Origin: Poecilobothrus nobilitatus
Taxonomy: Eukaryota; Arthropoda; Insecta; Diptera; Dolichopodidae
DNA length: 64,000 bases
Reading direction: 5' to 3'
Assembly (NCBI GenBank): GCA_947095535.1
Contig: OX352774.1
Location: forward strand, 118,485,996 to 118,549,995
Positions 40,337-51,618 of this stretch are shown here, one piece after another. The stretch's first letter is position 1; every line of letters starts with the position of its first letter. Below the pieces are notes generated by a model, which was not told the origin of the DNA, did no database searches, and saw nothing but the letters and a program-made list of their open reading frames with translations. The position numbers and the translations under genes are program-made.

Positions 40337-41388
40337 CAGTGATGTTATAGCGTCGTATTTATCGTATTTTGTACGAATTTCAAAGGCAAAATACGATGTA
40401 CGATTTTTAGTCTTATTTTGAGAAAAAAATACGATTTTGACCCAAAACAAAAAAATATGTACATACATACATATATGTAGTTAGAATAATATTGTTACAA
40501 GTTACAACTATATAATATACAATTTTCATCAATATTCAATAATTCAATATTTCAATATGTCAAAGATAGTTTATTTTCTAAATTTTAATAAGGGTTGGTA
40601 CGAGTCTATTTTTATTTCCAAATCTAGTCTCGCCATCAGATTTTCAAACTATTGATTCAGGATTCCTGAAAAATAAAAATCTTGATTTTGTAAATATATT
40701 TGGCGAATCTCTCGAAAAAATTGGGTTAAAGAGTTTTGGAACCAAATTTCTAGAATTAAGAGAAATGATGGGCAGTTTTCATTTCCGTTGATGTCAAAAT
40801 TTATTTTTCATTTATTATTCTTGTCCCATTCTTCTGCAAATGTAGAACGTACTTTCTCGCAAATAAGGTACGTTGTTCTATTTATGAAATAATTTTTTGT
40901 TTATTATGTTCTTATATTTAAAGATGTATGTATATTATATAGCTAAGTTACCAAACTCAAGTTAAATTATTTTTTGCAATGCCCAAAGTGTAATTATATT
41001 TATATTTATGAAATAAGGTTTTTGTTGAATTTATGAAGTAATTTTTTTTGTTTATTTTTTAAAATACATATTGTTTATTTTTAAAATTATTTTTTCTTTT
41101 ATTTAAGTATTTTACCACTTCATAAATACAGCAACAAAAGGTTAGCCCGATTTCTTAATAAAGTTTTTATTTTGAACGGTTTTTTGACAGGATTTTACAC
41201 CAAAAACTTGATGACTGAATTTTTTGACCAGATTTTTTAAAATTTTTTCCAGTCAAACGTTCAAATTTGACCGGATTGAAAATATTGAAGTGGCAACACT
41301 GGTAGTCATTGCAAAATGCAAAATACGATTAATACGATTTTGAAACGATTTAGTGTACGATTTGAAAAAAAATTCTATAACAACACTG
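40337..41388 (+). mobile_element. hAT-superfamily DNA transposon relic nested in a LINE
   Basis: The 1,052-bp element starts CAGTGATGTTATAG and ends, reverse-complemented, CAGTGTTGTTATAG, a typical hAT terminal inverted repeat. It is flanked by an exact 8-bp duplication GTCATATT, as hAT transposases produce. Inside, near 40809-40870 on the plus strand, is HLLFLSHSSANVERTFSQIR, the hallmark of the hAT C-terminal dimerisation domain. A frame upstream (about 40700-40795) adds a further transposase-like piece. Most of the transposase, including the catalytic core, is missing, so it is a deletion derivative. Subterminal regions carry repeated ATACGAT-type motifs at both ends. It interrupts the LINE reading frame. 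Confidence 0.9.
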
Positions 41389-41396
41389 GTCATATT
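41389..41396. repeat. Right 8-bp target-site duplication of the hAT element
   Basis: GTCATATT, identical to 40329-40336. Confidence 0.9.
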
Positions 41397-41510
41397 TGAC
41401 TGCTTTGTATTTCAATACTAAAGGATAATCATCAGTTTTAGCTTTAGAATTAATAAAATCATTAAAATTTCGCGGATTAGAATAAAACTAAGAAAAGAAT
41501 TTTGCTATTA
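41397..41510 (-). mobile_element. 5' continuation of the LINE split by the hAT element
   Basis: Minus-strand reading gives NPRNFNDFINSKAKTDD then YPLVLKYKAVKYD, a typical LINE segment between endonuclease and reverse transcriptase. It continues in frame into NSQIISNFF at 40330 if the hAT element and one duplication copy are ignored. Confidence 0.75.
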
Positions 41511-42189
41511 TAATAAAATAATATTATGGCTATTACATCGAGTGAATCAGCTAAATTTTTGTTTTAGCTGAATTTTTTCTTTTGTTTCATACACAATTTT
41601 CAATCAATAATGAATGCATCCTAGGTAAACATAGCCTAATATAATATGAGTCATATACATAGTTTAGTTAGAGAAAGAGAACTCATAATAAATGATTGAG
41701 TCATGATTTTAGTGTTAGTTTAAAGTTAGTAAATGTTGCTAGTTCGTAAGATAATTTGTTATTTTAAATACGAGAAACCTACCATTGGTTATGCGCCAAC
41801 AAGATGTATAATATACATACACAAATATAAGTATAAACATCAGATAAGTACAGGTACATAGGTATTTAGAATATGCAGATTGCAGACTACGGTTATTATG
41901 TATAATATGTACTATTTGGATCATTGCTATTGTTCCGTTACTTCCTTAAAATCTGGCTTTAAGCCCCACTGATCTTAAATTATTCGGATTCGCCCTAAAC
42001 CTTATTTGAATTGATGTGATAATGATATCCACGCATCATCTGTTGAACAAATAGAATATTAGCGACGTTGCGATTGAAGAGAATTCAAATTAATTAACCA
42101 TAACCTAATTTCATATGGGGGAACACGTAGTTATTCAAGATAAATTACGTAAAATGAAAATTTATTTTGGACTGATTTAAAACAAAAGA

Positions 42190-42570
42190 TATTTACATAT
42201 GTATGGCACGATAATGTGTTTTGTGATATGGTCAAGTCAGAAAATTTTTATATTTACAAATGCCTCAAAGTCAATCACGAATGGAAGTTATAAATTTGCT
42301 GATTGTACCTTCAATAAAATTAAGAATAAAATAAGTATATAGGCTGTCATAGGTACAAATTTAAAAACATAAAAGACCTAGATATAAGATGGCTAGCTTA
42401 TGGAACTATTAAATATGTAATATAAATTTCATAGGTTGGTCTAAATAAAATTTCATATAACGTATGTAAATATACTCTTATGACAAATAAGATGATAACC
42501 AATTAAGAGAATGCACTTGTAGAACACATTTCCGTGTGGTTTTCAAGGATTATGTTTATTAGTAAACATT
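42190..42570 (-). mobile_element. LINE reverse-transcriptase fragment (minus strand)
   Basis: Diverged relative of the fragments at 39.6-39.9 and 56.0-56.3 kb. All three share, in the same order on the plus strand, a decayed FADDTK codon block (near 42295), a CTAGATATAAGATGGCTAG block corresponding to VPQGSHL (near 42380), and a TCAAGGATTATG end (near 42545). Confidence 0.5.
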
Positions 42571-43012
42571 GAAAAATTCCAAATTTTTGAAAATACTTTA
42601 AATAATAATATAATGATATAACATCAATTAACATTTTTTACTTTTAAACTTAGTTCAATTAAATGATTGAATTAATTTTACTAAAATCTTATTACAGTCA
42701 AGAGTATATTGCAATTCTAAATAATAAATAATATAATCACGAGTTCACATAATATGGAAGTGTAATAATTATTATTTTAAACCTTTTTTTAGTTTGCCTA
42801 GTTTAGGGTGTTTTAATTCAAAGAAAGGGGAAAACGCTTAAATTATACAAATTTAAACAAGAAACTTTGTGTTTTGTTTTGAATTTTTTAAAATGAAATC
42901 TTGCAGAATAAATACTATTCAAAATCTTTAGGATCGCCTGAAAACAATATTACTTGCATGCACATACATACAATTTTTAAAAATAATAAAGTTTTTAATT
43001 TTGAGTTTTATA

Positions 43013-43516
43013 ATTTTTCCGGGTAGAGTCGCTTTTAGGTAGGTCAACTTCTAATGCCTGTAAAATGCTCTGTGATGGTGTGATTGTTAAAATTTTAAAT
43101 TTTTAAATAATTCTTTGGCCTTTTCTTGTTCGATGTGTGTAATTTTTTTTAAATTTTTTTATTTTTTATTTAAATCGCGCGATTTTCATAACAAAAATGT
43201 CGATGTATGAAAAAAAAAATTTTTCGGGGTAAATAATGCAAAAAAGTTAATTTTTCGGCAAATTTATGTTCTAATGGTAAAAGACTATCGGTTTGCAGTC
43301 TATTTTGGGGGATCCAGGTCACTTGGCCCGCCATTTAATAGTATTAATATTAAAATATTGCATGAAAAATCGAAAATTTTAAACTTAAAAAACGACAAAT
43401 ATAAAATAAAAAAATTTTAAAAAAATTACACATCGAAAAATTTTACAATCACACCACAAAGCATTTTACAGGCATTAGAAGTTGACCCACCTAAACGCGA
43501 CTCTACCCATTTTTCC
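43013..43516. mobile_element. MITE with long terminal inverted repeats and 8-bp target duplication
   Basis: The element spans 43021-43508. The left end GGGTAGAGTCGCTTTTAGGT is reverse-complemented at the right end as GGGTAGAGTCGCGTTTAGGT. Inverted repeats remain alignable for about 65 bp with three substitutions and a 3-nt indel, and similarity continues more weakly inwards. Exact 8-bp duplications ATTTTTCC flank it at 43013-43020 and 43509-43516. No transposase is encoded. The 8-bp duplication allows hAT, P or Merlin-type mobilisation, but the GGG terminus is not a classic hAT end, so the superfamily is left open. Confidence 0.88.
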
Positions 43517-46500
43517 TATTGTCAATTGTAAAAAATATTATTTACATTGCTCAAAAAAATTTTTGGGCTAAAAGAAATTTGACATTATAAAAATGCAATT
43601 TAGATAAAAATAAAATTATATTACAAAGAAATTGCAATTGCATGCATGTATAATAAAAATTTCCTCTATTAATATATTCTGATAAATTGGCAGCCCTTAA
43701 AAACATTACATTTCTGTTTATATATGTATGTATGTACATATATTTATTTGCTTATTTGTCAAAAGAGGTTTTTTTTCTGATAAATAATGATGGTAAGTCA
43801 GTTTAATTTTACCTGTCCGATAAATATGAAGAATTTTTCGCGATCGTGATAATTTTATTTTTATTTTTTTTTGTTTTGTTTTATTTCTGTTTATTGACAT
43901 TGTATAATATTTATATTAAAATTAATTTAAAATAAAATATATTAATAGTAATTATGCTTTAATTTTTCAAAATACATTTAATATTACTCTAAAAATTGAA
44001 AAACTTTAATAAAGAATGTAAAAAAAAAAAACAAAAAAGAAAAAATTGGAGTTTATTCATGCATTCATTTACCTGATAAAATATGTATTTTTATATAGGA
44101 AAATATATAAATTTATTTATATGGGTGTTTATGTATAAAAAAAAAAGTGCTATATAAAACAAAAATAAATTTTTTCATTTCTATTACCATTCATTGGGAC
44201 CTTTTTTAATTTTATTTAATATGGTATCTAGATAGAAAAGACAGCACAAACCCACCTGTCAACTTTCTATTAGAGTACTGTGACAACCATAAAGTAACCA
44301 CACATTTACGTTATTTTATTATTGATATGAATATATTTTTTACCTAGCTGACTTAAGTTGAATGGAAAAGTGCAAAAACAGAAAAAATCAAAATAAAAAA
44401 AAAAAGGAAAACAAGTTTTACGTATCGGTCTCCTCTGCAACAGTTTTATATTATTAACAAGTAACTCTTTGAAGAAAAAAAAATGGTTTTGGTATTTTAC
44501 TATTAAAAATACCGTTACAAAACTCATAGAATCAATCTTCTTTTTTTACTTGTTAATATTTTGATTGCATAGCTCTCATTGCATAGCTGGCTCGAAAAAA
44601 AAACTAACTTTGCCAGAGTTGATAATATATAAAGGAATAAAATAAAAGAAAAATAATACATAAATAAAAAAGGCAAAGCAAAAGAAAAAAAAAAATACAT
44701 AATATGTTCGTTGTATTTAAAGTATGTTATAACAAATAAAAAAAAACATAATTGCGAAATAAAATCAAGTTGTACGGGATTTGGTAATAACTTTTTTTTA
44801 AATAACTTAAGTCTAATATTTGTACATAAGTAGATGTATAATTTTTTTTTATTTTATTTTATAATGTAGTAGTAGTAGAAGTAGTTCCACTCTAATTGAT
44901 TGAACATTTTAAATGTATGCATTTAAAACATATTTTTAAGTCTTGATGATTGATTTAGTTTGCTTAGTTAGTTAATATACATGATGTAAATAAGCATATA
45001 CATAGTATCTAACAATTTAAAAAAATGTAATTTGAAATTTAAAAATTCGGAAAAAAATCAATGAACCCAGTCTCAAACCATTATTTAATGCGAGGTGAGT
45101 AAAAATAACTCAAAATAGAAATTTCTTTAAAACTGTTAAACTTTTGTTCTTAAATTCCTTCTTCCCTTAGTCCATATAAGAATTTTAAAAAATTTGCTGA
45201 TTCTTACGAAATTCTTTTGCAAAAGATTTTCTTTTTGTTGTATATTTTTTTTACATTATTTGCATACCTCTTACTTTAATCCTTTAATTGTAATTCTTTT
45301 ATTTTTTATTCATTTTTTGTTTTATTTTTCTATTTAAAAAGCAAAGATAATCCGTGAAATAATTGAATATATAAAAGCAAAGTACTTAATACAAAGCAAA
45401 ATTCTTGAAATACTTAAATGGAAAATTCTTTCTTCTGAACAAAATATTTTAAAATTAATTTTCAATTACAATTTTTACATTAATAGTTCGTAGTTATTGA
45501 GAATTGCTTTTTTCCGCGTTATTTTATTTTACCAATTTATATTACCGATAACATTTTCAAAGTAATAAGTAATGAATTTGATAAGAATATTAGATAAGTA
45601 AGTTCGAAAAAAAAATAATTTTTTTATCGAAAGTAAAAATGTACTTGCTTTTATTTTTTTACTTTACAAGATTCTTTGTATGCATGTCAAATAAAAGTGG
45701 ATTTACTCTCATGTTCGTAACGGTTAGATAAATGGTTTTAACATTTTGTATAAGTAGTTATGTAAGTCTAATAAGGGTTTACTTACAAATATATAGAATT
45801 TAGAATATTTTTTAATTGGTAGATGACCGAATTTTTTTTTATCTATAAATAAAAAATACAATAAAATGTCCTAGCCTTATTTCACTTTTCAAATAATTTA
45901 ATCTTCTCTTGTAGTATAGCGCAAATACTGTATCTATTTTAATTTATCATTAATAACAATTTTTACCATTATTTAATTGCTTATTGCGTATTGTTGCATT
46001 GATTTTTAACATTTCTTTGTCCTTAACAGTTTGTGATGCCACTATGATTTTTCAACATTTTTGGGCAAATAAATAAATTAAATGGCTACTTACTAATATT
46101 AAATTAGTTAGATTATTGATTGCTCGATTTATTGTAAAAAAAAATCTAAATACTTAATAAAATAAAATAAATAGTGTGAGCTTAACCATGCTATTAATTA
46201 AGTATGTGATATTAACGATATAACTACTTCGTTTAGTTATTAGTTTTTATTTATTTTAATATTGTAATATTCTTTATACCAATATCACAAAATAAAATAA
46301 ATATAAATTTTAATTAATTTTTAATTTATTCCTTTATTTCTTTTGATATATGCATTCCACTATTATGTTTTTTATCTGGGGTGATATTATGGATAATTCA
46401 ACATTAACCGTTGTATTCAGCAAACAACAAGCAGCCATAAACAACAATAATGGTTTTATAATTCTTATTGAAAAACAAATTTCAATGTAAAAATAAAAAA

Positions 46501-46715
46501 ATAATAAGACGAGTTCAAATAAAAACCACTTAGGCATATAAATGTATAAATTCTTGTTAGTAAAAAAAAGGAAAGCAATAATAACTGAATAAAAAAATAG
46601 AAGAAAATACGGAAAAATTAATAAGAAAGTAATAGAACAATTTATTTTTATTTTTTTAATTATCACTGTGGAAAGAGAAGGAGGTTAAAATAAATACAAC
46701 AAAATAAAATAAAAG
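43517..46715. other. AT-rich region upstream of melted
   Basis: 3.2 kb of A/T runs. The open frames here (43551-43900, 44306-44527, 46334-46666, all minus) are compositionally biased with no recognisable domain. It presumably includes the melted promoter and 5' untranslated sequence, but no core element could be identified. Confidence 0.45.
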
Positions 46716-49700
46716 ATGCATGAACTATTTACAAAAGTTTTATCTAAACGAGACCTGTCTAGAGCTGGCGAATTATTTTCAATACCAGATGGTGATATAG
46801 TTAATGACATAAATAGTGTGGTAAAATTATTTTTTATTGTTTTTTTTTTAATTTAAATATTTAAAATAATTCAATATTTTTGTCATTGCAATACACTAAT
46901 TTGTTTTAAATTTTTATGAAAATCTATTTTTAGTTAAATGAAATAGAACTAATAATATCACAGCCTGATTATTTGCAAAATACAAATGATCAATCAGTTG
47001 TTGAAATATGTATATCAAGAGTTTTATCATGTATTCGAGAAACGAATACAGTAGAAAGGTAAAAAAAATATAATTCAAAAAATAATATTACTATATTGAA
47101 TTCTAATGTAAAGTACATAATAATTTTCATTAAGACAACAAATTGTTTTTTTTTTTTAACTTTAATGGTGAATGTTTTTTTCTTTTTAGATTTTGTTCAT
47201 CTCTTGGTGGTATTCTAGAAATATGTTTGCATTATAATTTAAAACCTAAAGGATCGAGTAAAGAAGATCCACCACATGCCAAGATCTCAGCAGATATTAT
47301 ATCTAGTATACTTTTGGTAATTAAAATAAATATTATATTTATAATTAATGCAATATTAATGGATTTTAGGATTACAAAATAAATTATAGACAAAATAAAG
47401 ACAAAAAAGATGTTATGAAAATATTTTTGCCAATTGCCGTAAAATTTCTTCCAAAAGGAAATAAAGAATTATCAAAAAATTTAGCTATATATTTATCATT
47501 AGCTGCTATTGAATATGCACATTTATTAAGTCCACATGTAGGTTTAATAATGGATTCAATAATTGCAGGTAATTAATTTTAATTTTGCAAAAAAAAGGCA
47601 TTTTAAAACTGCTAATTTATTTATAAAAAATTTAATTGAAAATTTTCTTTTAGGAAATTATGGATTATGTAAAGTATTACCACAACTTTATGAAGTCTCT
47701 GTAGATAAAATTTCAATGAATGCATCACTATTAGTAAGTTTATTATCCAATTGTGAAACACCGGAAAAATTAGCATTATTACAACTTTTTACTTTGATAG
47801 CTCAAAAGAAACCGACTGTAAGTAAAACAGATTTTTTTACCATTTTGCAAAGAGAATAATAAAATACTTTTTCTCTTAGGTTTTAGAATCAAGTCTTGTG
47901 GATTTATTAGAATTTTTAAATGATACAACAATTACAGTTGCTACAATGTCAGTTTTACTTAAATTCGTAGAAAATAGACCTAATTTAATTTTAAATTATT
48001 TTGATAACATTAAACAAACTGCTACAGAAAATCCTACAATTGCCTTAGCTGCACAAATATTATCAACATCTGGCAAAGTTAATAAGGTAGTTAAATGATT
48101 TTTTTTAATTATTCAATACGTTAATAATGTGAAAAAAAATATAGGAAAAAGCACAATTTGCCTTAGATTTTGTTCTGGAACATTTACCACGCGCTGATCG
48201 CACAACCCAAACTATATTGATGCAAGAAGCAACAAAACTGTGTTCAACATATCCAGTGTTATTTAGTGACAAAGTTTTATCTTGTATACGACAGAAAAAT
48301 TCTTTAAGGTGATATATTAAATATTTTTACACTCTTGATTTAAATACAAAATTAAAAATAATAATATGATTTAATTTGTAGTCAACAATTATCAACAACA
48401 GAAATAGCAAATAAAACATCTGGCGGTGTGACGATAGTAAATTTAAATTCTCCAACAACAATAGTTACATCATCAACAATTAGTACAATATCCAAACCAC
48501 CTTTGTCAATAGCAGCTAATTCAATAGCCATAACAACAGCAACTAACACAAATTTAACGCCATCAACTGGTATCAATAGTATAGTAACAACAAATTCAAT
48601 TTTAGGAAATCATATTGTAACAATTAGTACTAATAATAATACACCTAGTGCAGCAACAATTTCAGCAATTACAGTACCAGCACCTTTAATTACAACAGCT
48701 ACTGCTACAATTACTACAAACACACAAACAACACATACTGGGTATACAAGACGTGTTAAATTAGGTGATTCTAGAAGTACTGGAAAATTACACAATTCTA
48801 GTAATACGCACAGAAGTATGACAAGACTGCATGGTAAATATCTTATCAAAATATAAAGAAATAATATAATAAATATCATAAATGATTTAGGCGGATCTGT
48901 AGGTGGATTACATAAAAGTATAGATAGATTAAGTTCATCACAACAAATTAATAATGGTCATTCTAGTGGAAATGTTGCACAACAACAAGCCAATACACCA
49001 ATACCTTCTAATAATGTAAAACATCATTATTAATTGATATTATTAACTACAAATTCATATTTAATTAATTTTTAGTACATATTTACGTTGGGTATACCGT
49101 CAACAACAAAAATAACATCCGGTGGCGTTACTGTAACTTCTGGTGGTGTTCATTCTCAAGGACCTATTACTTTGTTAGATCCTCTAAATCAATCAAGTGG
49201 TTCAATATCAACTACACCAACTATTAGTGCTATGCAAAAATCCATAACTTCTTTTCCAATTAATTCTGAAGTTATTGTTTCTGGGCCAACAACAAATGTA
49301 ACAAGACGTAATGATAATACTAGTGTTACACTTTTAAACGCTAATAATAGTATCATAAATCAAAGAATGAGTACATTTGAACCATATCAAATAATGCGTG
49401 ATCCGGTACAACAATTTTGTGAAAAAAATTTTCTATCAATTAAAAAGTATATGGATGAATCTTCAAATTTTTTACCACCACCTACTAAATGTACATTAGA
49501 AGGTTAATTTTGAACACAATTGCAATACATATTTATATATAAATATTTATAATTTTTTTCCAAATTATAGAAAGAAGAAGTAAAAAAATTGCTAAATTAC
49601 ATTTTGCATGTCAAATTCGTGGGCCACATTGTTTATATTCACAACGAACTTCATGCTTTACAATGCGTACTAAAAATCCAAAAACATGGATCCATTTAAT

Positions 49701-50655
49701 GTTTTTAGATTTTCAAGTTAGAAATTATGTTAGTTTTTTATTTACTAAAAACGTTTGTAAATTAATTTTAAATTTTATTTTTAGGTTAAAGAAAAGTGCG
49801 TACTTAGTACAAGAGAACCGGGTGTGAGTAATTTAAAAAATTTGTGGCAATTACTTAAATGTGAAAATCCAACTTTTACTGAATTAGTAACTAGCCATTT
49901 TCCATCTGTCAAGGTTTGTAATACATTTAGTGATGAAAATTGATAAATTCTTTTTTAAGTTATTCTTCTTGGCTTGTAGAAATGTATTTTGTAGTTAGAG
50001 TAAAATAAAAAATATTTTTTTTAGGATCGAGAACATTTAGTAAATGAATTACGACATTCAGGATTTTTAGATGTTTTTGAAGTTATGAAAACAGATAAAA
50101 CAAAACCTAATGCAAATGAATTAGAATTTCAATGGGGTTGTTTTTTATGTAATCATCCTGATCGTGCAGCATTTTTACATGGTAATAATCAACCAATGAT
50201 TGAAGGACAATTAAAAGAAAAAAAAGGTAAATGGAGATTATTTAGACGTTGGCGGACAAGATATTTTACATTATCTGGAGCTCATTTATCTTGTAAAGGA
50301 TCAGTAAGTACAGGATCTTGTAAAGGATCATCACCAGTTTTTATTATAAACAAAAGTATTTTAATAAATTTCCTTTTATTTTTTTACTTTATTGTTATTA
50401 CAATAGAGTGGTGGTGAAAGTATTGATGTTAATCAAATACGTTCTGTAAAAGTTTCAAGAGGTGCAAGAAATATTCCAAAAGCATTCGAAATATTTACCG
50501 GTGATCAAACTTTAATATTAAAACCAAAAGATGAAAAAAGTGCTGAAGAATGGGTGCAGTGCCTTAGTATAGCTGTAGCACATTCGCAAGCTACAGTTAA
50601 AACACATAGTCTTCCATCTCGTGGTATAGGTAGTAATAATATAAAATCGTTTTAA
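46716..50655 (+). CDS. melt: Melted (VEPH1) PH-domain protein
   Basis: Fourteen exons: 46716-46820, 46934-47058, 47190-47316, 47370-47568, 47654-47817, 47880-48086, 48145-48308, 48382-48833, 48891-49015, 49076-49502, 49571-49716, 49785-49913, 50025-50303, 50407-50655. All junctions keep frame and the sum encodes 965 residues, close to fly Melted. The N-terminus ([22 protein letters not shown]) and the following helical repeat-like region to about residue 360 are family-specific. Exons 8-10 encode a Thr/Ser/Asn-rich linker. The C-terminal PH domain (about residues 848-945) starts [21 protein letters not shown], with the basic strand-loop expected for phosphoinositide binding, and ends [13 protein letters not shown]. 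Melted is a membrane-recruited regulator of insulin/TOR and Hippo-linked signalling in flies. Exons 10 and 11 use GTTA donors, the weakest sites in the model. Confidence 0.95.
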
Positions 50656-50788
50656 ACGTGTTTTTTTTATAAATGCAACATATCTAAAAGATAAAGAGTG
50701 AAAAAAATGAATGTTATAAATTTTTAAAATGACGTAATTTTTGAAAAAAAGATTTATATAAAAAGAAAAAATTGTTATCTAAAATAAG

Positions 50789-50794
50789 AATAAA
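50789..50794 (+). terminator. Candidate poly(A) signal of melted
   Basis: AATAAA about 135 nt past the stop codon. Confidence 0.35.
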
Positions 50795-51557
50795 ATTTAG
50801 TTTTAATAGGAATTAAATAAAATATCTATACATTATAATATTTTTATATTGCTAAAAGCAATTAAATAATTATTAAATTTGATAAAATATTGATTAGGAA
50901 AATTTTATGAATACAGTCTTTCTTTTTATATTATTAAAATCACCATGACAGGGTAATATGATTTTTTCTATACACATATATACGGAATATATGTACATAA
51001 TTTTATGTAGGTTCAATAATTTAAAAACAAAAAAAAATTTCTCTTGAGATCCTAGGTGGGAAATGTAGTTTCAGTTAAACTTGTTAAACCCAAATTTTTA
51101 ATTTAAAATAAAGTTTTTATAAGTTAAAACGAGCTTGAAGTATTTTTCTCGAATCTTCAAACAACAGTAACAACTATTATAATAAAGTCCCTACATAGTT
51201 TTTAATACGGCAGTTTATAAATTATTTTAAGAAAGTTTAATTTTCATTGTAAAACAAATTAAAATTTGTTAAATTAATATTTTGAAGTAAAAAAAAAACA
51301 AATTTTGTTTTTTGTTTTTTTGTGAAGTGATTTTTTTTTTATATAAAATTAAAAAACTCATAATATTTATAGTATATGTTTACTGTTTACTTAACTTATT
51401 TTCTGGTTATTTTATAAATTTAAATTTTATAAATGAAAAATATTATTATGAAAAGCAAAAAAAAAAAATATATAGATATACATATATATATATAGATTTT
51501 ACAGCGCATAATTATACAATATATTATACATATTTAAATATTTTTGTAATAAAAAAA

Positions 51558-51563
51558 TTTATT
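51558..51563 (-). terminator. Candidate poly(A) signal of Exo70
   Basis: AATAAA on the minus strand about 56 nt past the Exo70 stop codon. Confidence 0.4.
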
Positions 51564-51618
51564 AAAATATAATTTCTGTTTGAGAATTATTTCTTAGTTA
51601 TTGTATTATATTGAAAAT

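Larger units (their letters stand above)
50656..51618. other. Intergenic between convergent melted and Exo70
   Basis: 963 bp of A/T-rich 3' sequence. Candidate poly(A) signals: AATAAA plus strand at 50789-50794 (melted) and minus strand at 51558-51563 (Exo70). No gene seen. Confidence 0.5.

Noticed and set aside
46334..46666. Membrane-protein gene upstream of melted
   Set aside because: Hydrophobic only because of T-rich DNA; no recognisable family and A-run interruptions.
48382..48879. Minus-strand open frames over melted exon 8
   Set aside because: Val/Ile-rich shadows of the Thr/Ser-rich linker on the other strand.
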